Positions 47,080 through 53,991 of a DNA stretch of 64,000 bases are shown here, piece after piece; within the stretch, counting starts at the first letter, position 1, and each line of letters begins with the position of its first letter. The notes beneath the pieces are model-generated. The model ran no database searches and had not been told where the DNA came from. It saw only the letters and a list, made by a program, of their open reading frames with translations. This DNA comes from Armatimonadota bacterium (GTDB lineage Bacteria > Sysuimicrobiota > Sysuimicrobiia > Sysuimicrobiales > Sysuimicrobiaceae). The position numbers and the translations under genes were made by a program. Location of the stretch: assembly GCA_031432545.1 (NCBI GenBank), contig JAVKGX010000002.1, positions 139,457 to 203,456 of the forward strand, read 5' to 3'.

Positions 47080-47121
47080 GTGAACGGTGCGGTGAACGGT
47101 GGTCTCGCGACGGTGAACGGG
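47080..47121 (-). promoter_or_regulatory. Direct repeats resembling LytTR-type response-regulator binding sites
   Basis: Read on the minus strand, ACCGTTCAC occurs at 47088-47080 and 47100-47092, and CCCGTTCAC at 47121-47113. The last two are 21 bases apart from start to start, the spacing used by LytTR-domain regulators, and the 9-mer fits the general LytTR half-site pattern (core GTT). It also resembles the E. coli BtsR half-site (ACC-purine-CT). The cognate candidate, a LytTR response regulator, is encoded at 50912 in the operon that starts just downstream. Binding is inferred. Confidence 0.55.
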
Positions 47122-47237
47122 CCTTGCGCCCGCGCGGGCGGCCGGGGGATTGTCGCCGAAACGGGAATTCGCTGGGCCGCTGGGGAGGGTTTGGCTGTGC
47201 CCTCCGTCAAAGTACTGCGCGTCGGAGGGTCCACGTC

Positions 47238-48479
47238 ATGCTCCGGGTCGCGGCGGCCAGCGCGGCGTTGCTGACGGTCCTCGAGACGATCGTCCTCTAC
47301 TCCATGGTCCGCGCGGATCCGCTTTCCCTCGCGGTGGCGGTGGGACTGTTCAATGCGGTACTCGCCGTGGTGGTGGGACGTCTGAGCATGGCCCACCTCG
47401 GCTACCACGGCAAGCGGAGCGCCGCCGCGCTGGGCGGGATCTCGGACCCGTTGACGGTGCTGCGAGAGGGGCTGAACCGGGAGACTGCGCGAGAGACCGT
47501 CCGGATGCTCGCGCAGCTGGACAACGTCCGCGGCGTCGTCGTCGCCGAGCGCCAGGAGGTGCTGGCCTCCGAGGGGCCCGCCTTCGAAGACCCGCAGGTC
47601 GTGGAGGTGGTGCGGCAGGTCCTGCGGGATGTCAGAAGCCGCGGCGGCGCGGTGCGCCGGGCGCTGTCGGGGGTGGCCGTGGTTGCGGCGCCGCTGGTCT
47701 ACCGCCGAGACGTCCTGGGAGCGCTCGGGTTCGTGGTCTCGGGGAACGGCGAGTCCGTGAACGAAGTCGCGCGGGCGGCCGAGGTGTTCGCGCGGCTGCT
47801 GGCGATGCAGTTGGCGCTGGCGCAGATGGACCAGCAGGCCCGTCTGGCCGCCGAGGCGGAGTTGCGGGCGCTGCAGGCTCAGATCAACCCGCACTTCTTC
47901 TTCAACACGCTCAACACCGTCGTCAGCTACATGCGCGACGACCCGGAGATGGCCCGCAGGCTGTTGCTGCGCCTGGCGGACCTCTTTCGGATGAACATGC
48001 AGCTGGGAGGGCAGATCATCCCGTTCGCAGACGAATACCAGTACATCCGCGACTACCTCTTCATCGAGCAGGCGCGCTTCCGGGACCGGCTCCGGGTGAC
48101 CTACGACATCGATCCCCAGGTGCTCAAGGTGGGCGTGCCGGCGCTGTCGGTTCAGCCTTTGGTGGAGAACGCGGTGCGGCACGGCATCGCGCCCAAGAAC
48201 GGGCCCGGCACGCTGGAGATCCGTGCTCGCTTGGACCTCCTGCTGCTGCGTGTGCACATCACCGTGCGGGACGACGGTGTCGGGATGCCGCCGGAGCGGG
48301 TGGAGGAGATCCTGCACGGTCACCCCGGCGAAGCGATGCCGCGGAGCGTCCGGGGTGGGGTCGCGCTGGCCAACGTGCGGGAGCGCCTGCGGAGGCTGTA
48401 CGGTGATGCGTGCAGCCTCGAGATCGAGAGCACGCCCGGCAGGGGTACTACGGTGCACCTCAGGCTACCCATGCGGTGA
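47238..48479 (+). CDS. LytS-type sensor histidine kinase
   Basis: A 413-residue membrane sensor kinase. Two N-terminal helices (about 5-23 and 29-48), then a GAF-like region (about 65-205, 'VRGVVVAERQEVLASEGPAF'), and a LytS/YehU-type kinase: phosphate-accepting His219 in 'QAQINPHFFFNTLNTVVSY', 'QIIPFADEYQYIRDYLFIEQ', N-box 'QPLVENAVRHGIAPK' and G-box 'VRDDGVGMPPERV'. The region before His219 carries only two helices, fewer than the 5TM-LYT sensors. ATG 47238 follows GGAGG. It is first in an operon with a cNMP/CBS protein, an exonuclease and the LytTR regulator that is its likely partner. Confidence 0.9.
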   Translation: MLRVAAASAALLTVLETIVLYSMVRADPLSLAVAVGLFNAVLAVVVGRLSMAHLGYHGKRSAAALGGISDPLTVLREGLNRETARETVRMLAQLDNVRGVVVAERQEVLASEGPAFEDPQVVEVVRQVLRDVRSRGGAVRRALSGVAVVAAPLVYRRDVLGALGFVVSGNGESVNEVARAAEVFARLLAMQLALAQMDQQARLAAEAELRALQAQINPHFFFNTLNTVVSYMRDDPEMARRLLLRLADLFRMNMQLGGQIIPFADEYQYIRDYLFIEQARFRDRLRVTYDIDPQVLKVGVPALSVQPLVENAVRHGIAPKNGPGTLEIRARLDLLLLRVHITVRDDGVGMPPERVEEILHGHPGEAMPRSVRGGVALANVRERLRRLYGDACSLEIESTPGRGTTVHLRLPMR

Positions 48480-48495
48480 GCGCTCGGTGGCCGCC

Positions 48496-50253
48496 ATGGA
48501 TCCCATGGAGTTCGTCCGCCGCACCGCACCGTTCGGCAGGCTATCCCGTGCTGCGGTCGCGCAACTGGAAGGCCAGCTCGAGATCCTGTTCTTCCCAAAG
48601 GGAAGGGTGGTCGTGAACTGGGACGCGCAGACCCCGCACGTCTACCTGATCCGAAGGGGTGCGGTGAAGGTCGCGACCCCCGCCGGAGAGAGCGTGCACC
48701 TGGAGGAAGGCGAGACGTTCGGCAGAGGGGAGCGTCCTTTCGGCGGGCTGCCGGCGGAGGTCACGGCCGAGGAAGACCTGCTCGTGTACCGATGGCCAGC
48801 AGAGCTCGTCGCCCGGGTGCGGGCGACCGCGGAAAGTGTGCGCGACGAACCGCCCGCTGGCCTGTTCGTGCCCGTGGGCAGCCTCGTGCGCAGGCGCCTG
48901 GTGTGGGTGACACCTGGGGTGACGGTCGGCGAGGCGGCGCGCCGGATGGCCGAAGAGGGCGTCAGCTCACTGGTGGTGGCGCGGGCCCAGCCAGGCACCG
49001 ACAGCGTGGCGCTGGGCGAGGTCGCAGGCGTCGTGACGGATCGCGACCTGCGCTCGAAGGTGTTGGCCCGCGGGCTGGGCTCCGACACCCCCGTGGATGC
49101 GATCATGACGAGTCCGGCGCACACCATCCCGGCCGATGCGCCGGTCTTCGCGGTGCTCATGGAGATGCTCGAGAGGCGCATCCACCATCTGCCCGTCCTT
49201 CGCGACGGGCAGGTCGTGGGCATGGTCACCGATACCGACCTCATGCAGCTGCAGGCTCGCAGCCCGCTGTTCGTGTTGAAGCGGCTGGAGGAAGGCAGCC
49301 TGGACCGGTATGCGGACGAGGTCGCCTCCGTGGCCTCCTCGCTGATGGAGGCCGGCGTGGGGATCGCTGCTCTGTGCCAGACCGTCTCGCGCCTCCACGA
49401 CGCCCTGTGTCGTCGCGTGCTGCGCGAGGCGGAGGCCGAACTGGGGGCGCCCCCGGTTCCCTACGCGTGGATGGTGTATGGATCGGAGGGCAGGCAGGAG
49501 CAGATCCTGCCCACCGATCAGGACAATGCGTTGGTGTACGGTGGGCAGGGCGAGGAGCCGTACTTCGTGCGCTTCGCCCAGGCCGTGTCGCGTCGTCTGG
49601 CGACGGCTGGGTTTCCTCCGTGTCCCGGCGGCTACATGGCGATCAACTGGCACGGCCCGTTGGCGGAGTGGGTGCAGCGCTTCACGATGTGGATGCGGCG
49701 ACCGGAAGGCGAGAACCTCCTGAACGCCCATGTGTTCTTCGACTTCCGCAGCGCCGGCGGCGAGCTCGATCTGGAACCTCTGGAGCGGACGGTCGCCGGC
49801 GCCCGCAACAACCGCCTGTTCGTGGCCCACCTCGCCCGCGGTTGCGTCCAGTTCCGGCCACCGCTGGGCCCGTTCCGTCGGCTACAGACGCACGAGGGCA
49901 GACTGGATCTGAAGACCGGTGCGATCGCGCCGGTGGTGTGCATCGGCCGGCTGTTGGCGCTGCAAGGCGCAACGCGGGAGCGCAACACCATTCGCAGACT
50001 GCGCTCGGCGTCCGAGAGCGGCCTGCTCAGCCGCGAGGACGCCGAGGGGCTCGTCGATGCGTTCGAACTGGCCATGCGGCTTCGCCTGCGTGCCCAGCTG
50101 GCCGCGTGGAAGCGAGGGGACAAACCGGGCAATGAGATCGCACTGGACGCGCTGTCGCCGGGAGAGCGGCGCAACCTCCGCCACGCGCTCTGGTTCGTCC
50201 GCCAGGCGCAGGAGGGGATCCGGCACCGATTCCACATGGGTCTGTGGGCGTGA
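48496..50253 (+). CDS. cNMP-binding / CBS-pair / DUF294 nucleotidyltransferase-like protein
   Basis: A 585-residue cytoplasmic signalling protein of four parts: a cyclic-nucleotide-binding-type beta roll (about 1-110, 'GRVVVNWDAQTPHVYLIRRG'), a CBS pair (about 118-260, 'VSSLVVARAQ', 'DAIMTSPAHTIPADAPVF', 'RRIHHLPVLRDGQVVGMVTD'), a DUF294 nucleotidyltransferase domain with 'YGSEGRQEQILPTDQDNAL' (Gly329-Ser330, Asp341, Asp343 as catalytic pattern) and a C-terminal helical DUF294_C domain. Related to the uridylyltransferase part of GlnD. It is often found with acetate-type symporters, but its target is not known. ATG 48496 is likely; GTG 48487 possible. Confidence 0.88.
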   Translation: MDPMEFVRRTAPFGRLSRAAVAQLEGQLEILFFPKGRVVVNWDAQTPHVYLIRRGAVKVATPAGESVHLEEGETFGRGERPFGGLPAEVTAEEDLLVYRWPAELVARVRATAESVRDEPPAGLFVPVGSLVRRRLVWVTPGVTVGEAARRMAEEGVSSLVVARAQPGTDSVALGEVAGVVTDRDLRSKVLARGLGSDTPVDAIMTSPAHTIPADAPVFAVLMEMLERRIHHLPVLRDGQVVGMVTDTDLMQLQARSPLFVLKRLEEGSLDRYADEVASVASSLMEAGVGIAALCQTVSRLHDALCRRVLREAEAELGAPPVPYAWMVYGSEGRQEQILPTDQDNALVYGGQGEEPYFVRFAQAVSRRLATAGFPPCPGGYMAINWHGPLAEWVQRFTMWMRRPEGENLLNAHVFFDFRSAGGELDLEPLERTVAGARNNRLFVAHLARGCVQFRPPLGPFRRLQTHEGRLDLKTGAIAPVVCIGRLLALQGATRERNTIRRLRSASESGLLSREDAEGLVDAFELAMRLRLRAQLAAWKRGDKPGNEIALDALSPGERRNLRHALWFVRQAQEGIRHRFHMGLWA

Positions 50254-50915
50254 CGGCTCGCGCGGGCCGTCCGGAGGCAGAGACCTTGACAAGCGTGGGG
50301 TTCCGTCGGGCAGAGGGGGTTCGCAGTCCCTGGCACGAAGCGGTCTACTGGTGCCTGGACCTGGAGACGTCGGATCTGGACGCTGCACGCGCGGAGGTCC
50401 TCTCCGTGGGTGTGGTGCCGGTGCACGGAGGCGTCGTCTGTTGCGCCGACCTGTACCGCAGCTTCGTCCGGCTGGAGCGAGAGACGGCGCGGTGGCGCGG
50501 TTCGCGTGCGCACCACATCGTACCCGCCGACCTGACCGACGCACCCGCGTGGCCGGAGGTGGTGCGCGAGGTGGATCGCCGGCTGCGCGGCGGCGTGCTC
50601 GTGGTGCACGGGGCCAGCGTGGACGTCCCGTTCCTCCGGCGCGGCTACGAACGTGCCGGGATCTCCTGGCCCCCCGGGCCGGTGGTCGACACCGTGCGCC
50701 TGTTGCAGCGGCTCGACGGCAGGCTACGCTGGCTGTTTGGCCGAAGTGGCACGGTGCCTGTGGAGCTCGGGCGGGCGCGCGCGCGGGTGGGGCTTCCCCG
50801 GTATCCGCGCCACGACGCCGCCACCGACGCGGTGGCGACGGCGGAGCTGTTTTTGGTGTTGGTGAACAGGCTGGGCGTCAGGTCGGTGGGTGACGTCGTG
50901 AGGTGGGGGGCATGA
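50250..50915 (+). CDS. DEDDh 3'-5' exonuclease-like protein
   Basis: A 221-residue protein of the DnaQ/RNase T superfamily. Exo I is 'YWCLDLETSDLD' with Asp37 and Glu39, Exo II lies around 'VVHGASVDVPFLRRGYERAG', and Exo III is 'YPRHDAATDAVATAELF' with the His and Asp of the DEDDh type. It could degrade short oligonucleotides or single-strand ends. The GTG at 50250 overlaps the previous stop (GTGA), and its own stop overlaps the response-regulator start (ATGA), so it is tightly embedded in the signalling operon rather than in a repair context. Confidence 0.87.
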   Translation: MTARAGRPEAETLTSVGFRRAEGVRSPWHEAVYWCLDLETSDLDAARAEVLSVGVVPVHGGVVCCADLYRSFVRLERETARWRGSRAHHIVPADLTDAPAWPEVVREVDRRLRGGVLVVHGASVDVPFLRRGYERAGISWPPGPVVDTVRLLQRLDGRLRWLFGRSGTVPVELGRARARVGLPRYPRHDAATDAVATAELFLVLVNRLGVRSVGDVVRWGA

Positions 50916-51646
50916 TGCGCGCACTGATCGTCGACGACGAGTACCCGGCGCGGAGAGAACTCCGGGCGCAACTGTCCCACTTCCCCAACGTGGAGATCGT
51001 CGGCGAGGCGGCCACCGCGGACGAGGCACGCAAGCTGATCGCGGCGGTACCCTACGACGTGGTGTTCTTGGACATCGAGATGCCCGGGCGCAGCGGGCTG
51101 GATCTGGCGCGCGAACTGGCGGCCAGCGGTGGTCCGCACGTGGTGTTTACGACGGCGTATTCACAGTACGCCGTCGACGCGTTCGACGTCGGCGCCGCCG
51201 GCTACCTCCTCAAGCCGTTCGACGAGGAACGCATCGCACACGTGCTCGAGCGCCTGGGGGCCCATCCGCCTCCGAAGGGCGCCACCGAGCGGGCCGCCCC
51301 TTCACCGGCGCGCATCCCCGCGCACCGCCACGACGTCACCGTGCTCGTGCCGCCCGAGGAGATCGCCTTCGCCTACGCGGAGGCCGAGCAAGTCTACCTG
51401 AAGCTGCACCGGGAGCGGCTGGGCTGTCGGTTCACGCTGAGAGAACTCGAGGCGAGACTGCGGCCGCACGGATTCTTGCGCGTGCACCGCAGGTTCCTCG
51501 TGAACCTCGCCAAGGTACGCGAGGTGGTACCGTACTTCAAAGGCAACATCGGGCTGGTGGTCGACGACGCCGAACGGACGGAGATCCCGGTGAGTCGGGC
51601 TCTAGCCCCCGTGGTACGCCGCTGCCTCGGACTGCGCGAACCCTGA
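50912..51646 (+). CDS. LytTR-family response regulator
   Basis: A 244-residue two-domain regulator. The receiver domain (about 1-120) has the acidic pair in 'ALIVDDEYPARREL', phosphate-accepting Asp54 in 'VVFLDIEMPGRSGLDLAREL', 'VFTTAYSQYAVDAF' and the lysine in 'GYLLKPFDEERI'. After a Pro/Arg-rich linker comes a LytTR DNA-binding domain (about 135-244): 'VLVPPEEIAFAYAEAEQVYL', 'FTLRELEARLRPHGFLRVHRRFLVNLAKV' and 'EIPVSRALAPVV'. It is presumably phosphorylated by the LytS-type kinase in the same operon and may bind the repeats at 47080-47121. Confidence 0.93.
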   Translation: MMRALIVDDEYPARRELRAQLSHFPNVEIVGEAATADEARKLIAAVPYDVVFLDIEMPGRSGLDLARELAASGGPHVVFTTAYSQYAVDAFDVGAAGYLLKPFDEERIAHVLERLGAHPPPKGATERAAPSPARIPAHRHDVTVLVPPEEIAFAYAEAEQVYLKLHRERLGCRFTLRELEARLRPHGFLRVHRRFLVNLAKVREVVPYFKGNIGLVVDDAERTEIPVSRALAPVVRRCLGLREP

Positions 51647-51665
51647 CCCCGGCGGGCGTCGGAGG

Positions 51666-53492
51666 TCAGGTCGGAGGGACCGCCCCCGTTCCCAGCTGCT
51701 CGAGCAGCCGTTCCTGACGCTCGCGGGCCGTGCCGTGGAGCCGCAGCCAGATCTCGCCCACGTGCTGCGGCACGTTGCGGCGGTCCGCCAGCGAGACTGC
51801 CACCATGACGAGCAGGGCGACAGGCGCCGTGTACAGCGTCGGCAGGGAGAATCCCGTGAGCCCCCCGAGAAAAGGCGGCGTCGGTCCGTCCAGGATGCGC
51901 AGGAGGTCGGCGCCTAGCAGGAGCAGACATCCGCCGCCGCCGGTGATCATCCCCGCGATGGCTCCGCGCGGTGTGACCCCCTTCCACCAGATGCTGGCCA
52001 CCAGCACCGGCACGAGGCCGCTGGCCGAGACCGCGAACGCCCAGCTGACCATCAGGGCGATCACCGCCGGAAACGCACGGAATAGGGCGACACGGGGGAT
52101 CGCGAGGCCGACGGCCAAAGCCACCAGGGCCATCGCCACCAGCGCGATCTTGGCGACGCGCACTCGGAGGCGTTCTGGGGCGTCGGGTCGCAGGAACTGC
52201 TCGAAGACGTCGTGGCCCCAGGACGCCGCCGACGCCAGCAGCAACCCGCCGATGGTGGACAGCATCGCCGCGAAGGCACCCGCAGCCACGTACCCCAGCA
52301 GCATGCTGCCTCCCAGACTCTGCGCGAGGAAGGGCAGCACCTGATCGGGGTGCATCAGCAGCCCGTCCACGACCTGGACCGCCAACCCCACGCCCACGTT
52401 GTCGTCGGACAGGGCGGGGGTGAGCGTGCGTCCGGCCACGCCGGCCGCGCTCGCCAGCCAGTAGAACGCGCTGGTGAACAGCACGACGTACACCGTGGTG
52501 CGGCGAGCCATCGGGCCCGTGGGGTTCGTGTAAAAGCGCATCACGACGTGCGGCAACCCCGCGGTCCCGAGGACCAGCGTCAGCAGCAGCGACGCATGGT
52601 CCAGCGGCGTGTACAGGTGTCCCGGACGGTTGAATACCGCCGGTTCGGCCCGTAGGCGGCTGCGCTGTGGCATCAACACCACGACCTCGGCATCGGGATC
52701 CGCCAGCCGGGGTGCGATGTGCTGCTGCCAGTACGCCTCGCGCATCACCGAGCGGGCGACCTCGACCGGAAGCCGGCCGTCGGGATCCGGGCGCAGCAGG
52801 TCGGCCACGCGCCAGCGCTCCGGATTGACCAGCGGTCCGGCGCTGAGATCCCGCAGCGCCCGAGTGTAGCTGAAACCGGCGGCGGCTGCGAATGCGAGCA
52901 CGAGCGCGACGGCCGACAGCATGATCCAGAACTGCAGCGCCTGGTTCCAGGTCATCCCCCGCATGCCGCCGAGGATGCTGAAGGCGATCATCGCCACGGC
53001 GGTGACCGTCACGCCGGTGGCGTAGGGGCTGAGGCCCAGGACCCCGCCTCCGACCAGCAGTTCCCACACCGTCCCGGCACCGACCATCTGCGGAGCCAGG
53101 TAGAACAGGACGATGATCTGCACGAGCGCGACGGCGACCAGCCGGGCAGCGGCCGAATCGAACCGAGCTGCAAAGTAATCCGGCAGGGTGTACTCCCCGA
53201 AGCGCCGCAGCGGACTGGCGGTGAACAGCAGCAGAGGCACGAAGCCGCCGGCGAACCCCACCCCGAACCAGACGCCGTCCAGCCCGGATGCGTACACGGC
53301 CCCCGCTACACCCAAGAACGACGCGGCGCTGAAGTAGTCGCCGCACACCGCCGAGGCATTCAGCGAGGCATTCACCGTGCGGCTGGCCAGGTAGAACTCG
53401 AGCCGTGTGCTGGCCTGCCGGCGCGCATACCACGACAGCACCAGCGCGGCCGCCATCACGCCCAGCGTGGTCGCCAGAGCGGCCGTCTGCAC
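51666..53492 (-). CDS. Second sodium:solute symporter (ActP-like)
   Basis: A 608-residue SSS-family transporter with about 13 helices: 'EFYLASRTVNASLNASAVCG' (ActP-type opening), 'GDYFSAASFLGVAGAVYASG', 'YTLPDYFAARFDSAAARLV', 'FYLAPQMVGAGTVWELLVG', 'FSILGGMRGMTWNQALQFWI', 'GTAGLPHVVMRFYTNPTGP' and 'GAFAAMLSTIGGLLLASAAS'. A hydrophilic insert of about 70 residues lies after helix 5. Closest in style to cation/acetate symporters. GTG start; the small membrane partner gene ends one base upstream. It converges with the LytTR regulator gene. Confidence 0.9.
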   Translation of the reverse strand: MQTAALATTLGVMAAALVLSWYARRQASTRLEFYLASRTVNASLNASAVCGDYFSAASFLGVAGAVYASGLDGVWFGVGFAGGFVPLLLFTASPLRRFGEYTLPDYFAARFDSAAARLVAVALVQIIVLFYLAPQMVGAGTVWELLVGGGVLGLSPYATGVTVTAVAMIAFSILGGMRGMTWNQALQFWIMLSAVALVLAFAAAAGFSYTRALRDLSAGPLVNPERWRVADLLRPDPDGRLPVEVARSVMREAYWQQHIAPRLADPDAEVVVLMPQRSRLRAEPAVFNRPGHLYTPLDHASLLLTLVLGTAGLPHVVMRFYTNPTGPMARRTTVYVVLFTSAFYWLASAAGVAGRTLTPALSDDNVGVGLAVQVVDGLLMHPDQVLPFLAQSLGGSMLLGYVAAGAFAAMLSTIGGLLLASAASWGHDVFEQFLRPDAPERLRVRVAKIALVAMALVALAVGLAIPRVALFRAFPAVIALMVSWAFAVSASGLVPVLVASIWWKGVTPRGAIAGMITGGGGCLLLLGADLLRILDGPTPPFLGGLTGFSLPTLYTAPVALLVMVAVSLADRRNVPQHVGEIWLRLHGTARERQERLLEQLGTGAVPPT

Positions 53493-53493
53493 G

Positions 53494-53904
53494 TCACCGA
53501 CCTCCGGGCGGCGCCCAGCTACCCGGGCGGAGGGAGTCGTCGCGATGGCGTTCGAGCAGGTCTTCCTCCAGGCGGTTGGCCCGCATCGTGTACGAGATCG
53601 CCAGGAGAACGCAAAACAGCGGGTAGACGATGGTGGCCGCGACGAACGCGGGCGTGAGTCCGCCCCAGATGGGCAGCGTCACCCACGGATCCCAAAGCGC
53701 CTGCAGCACCGGCAGGAGGAGCGTCCCCGCGAAGAACAAAGCCGCATGTCCGAAGGTCAGTCGGCGCTGGGCGCGGAAGACCGCCTCGACTTCCTCCGGG
53801 GTATCGAACTCGGGGTAGTTCCACAGGACGGAGTCGACTTCGTCCTGTGAGGTCAAAGCATCGCCTGCATATCCAGGCAAGATCGGCCCCAGATTCCGCC
53901 GCAC
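53494..53904 (-). CDS. Small two-helix membrane protein, DUF485-like partner of the second symporter
   Basis: A 136-residue protein with two helices (about 51-68 and 80-103): 'FGHAALFFAGTLLLPVLQAL' and 'GLTPAFVAATIVYPLFCVLL', flanked by charged regions. Size, topology and position directly before an ActP-like symporter match DUF485/YjcH-type partners, though sequence similarity is weak. A stop codon lies three codons upstream of GTG 53904, so the start is there or at a later TTG. No clear ribosome-binding site is seen. Confidence 0.65.
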   Translation of the reverse strand: MRRNLGPILPGYAGDALTSQDEVDSVLWNYPEFDTPEEVEAVFRAQRRLTFGHAALFFAGTLLLPVLQALWDPWVTLPIWGGLTPAFVAATIVYPLFCVLLAISYTMRANRLEEDLLERHRDDSLRPGSWAPPGGR

Positions 53905-53991
53905 ACTCTGCTATCGCGTGCCGCCACACAGGGCGCGCCGACGGAGCGGTTGCTTACCCCCCTTGAGATTGGCCGGCGCGTATCGAAAGTC

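Larger units (their letters stand above)
46882..47237. other. 356-bp divergent intergenic region between carboxylate-uptake operon and lytS-type operon
   Basis: The only gene-free stretch longer than 300 bases. It separates two divergent operons and holds the DUF4212 promoter candidate (46956-46984), three direct repeats (47080-47121), a weak plus-strand TTGGCT/TACTGC pair (47191-47196 and 47213-47218, 16 bases apart) and the GGAGG ribosome-binding site of the kinase gene (47224-47228). No small open frame with a convincing start and ribosome-binding site was seen. Confidence 0.7.

Noticed and set aside
47191-47218. Sigma70 promoter for the kinase operon
   Set aside because: TTGGCT and TACTGC are 16 bases apart but the -10 lacks the conserved final T; mentioned in the intergenic entry but not called as a promoter.
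53905-53991. LytTR repeats before the second symporter
   Set aside because: One ACCGCTCC resembles a half-site, but no second copy exists at 21-22 bases, so no operator was called.
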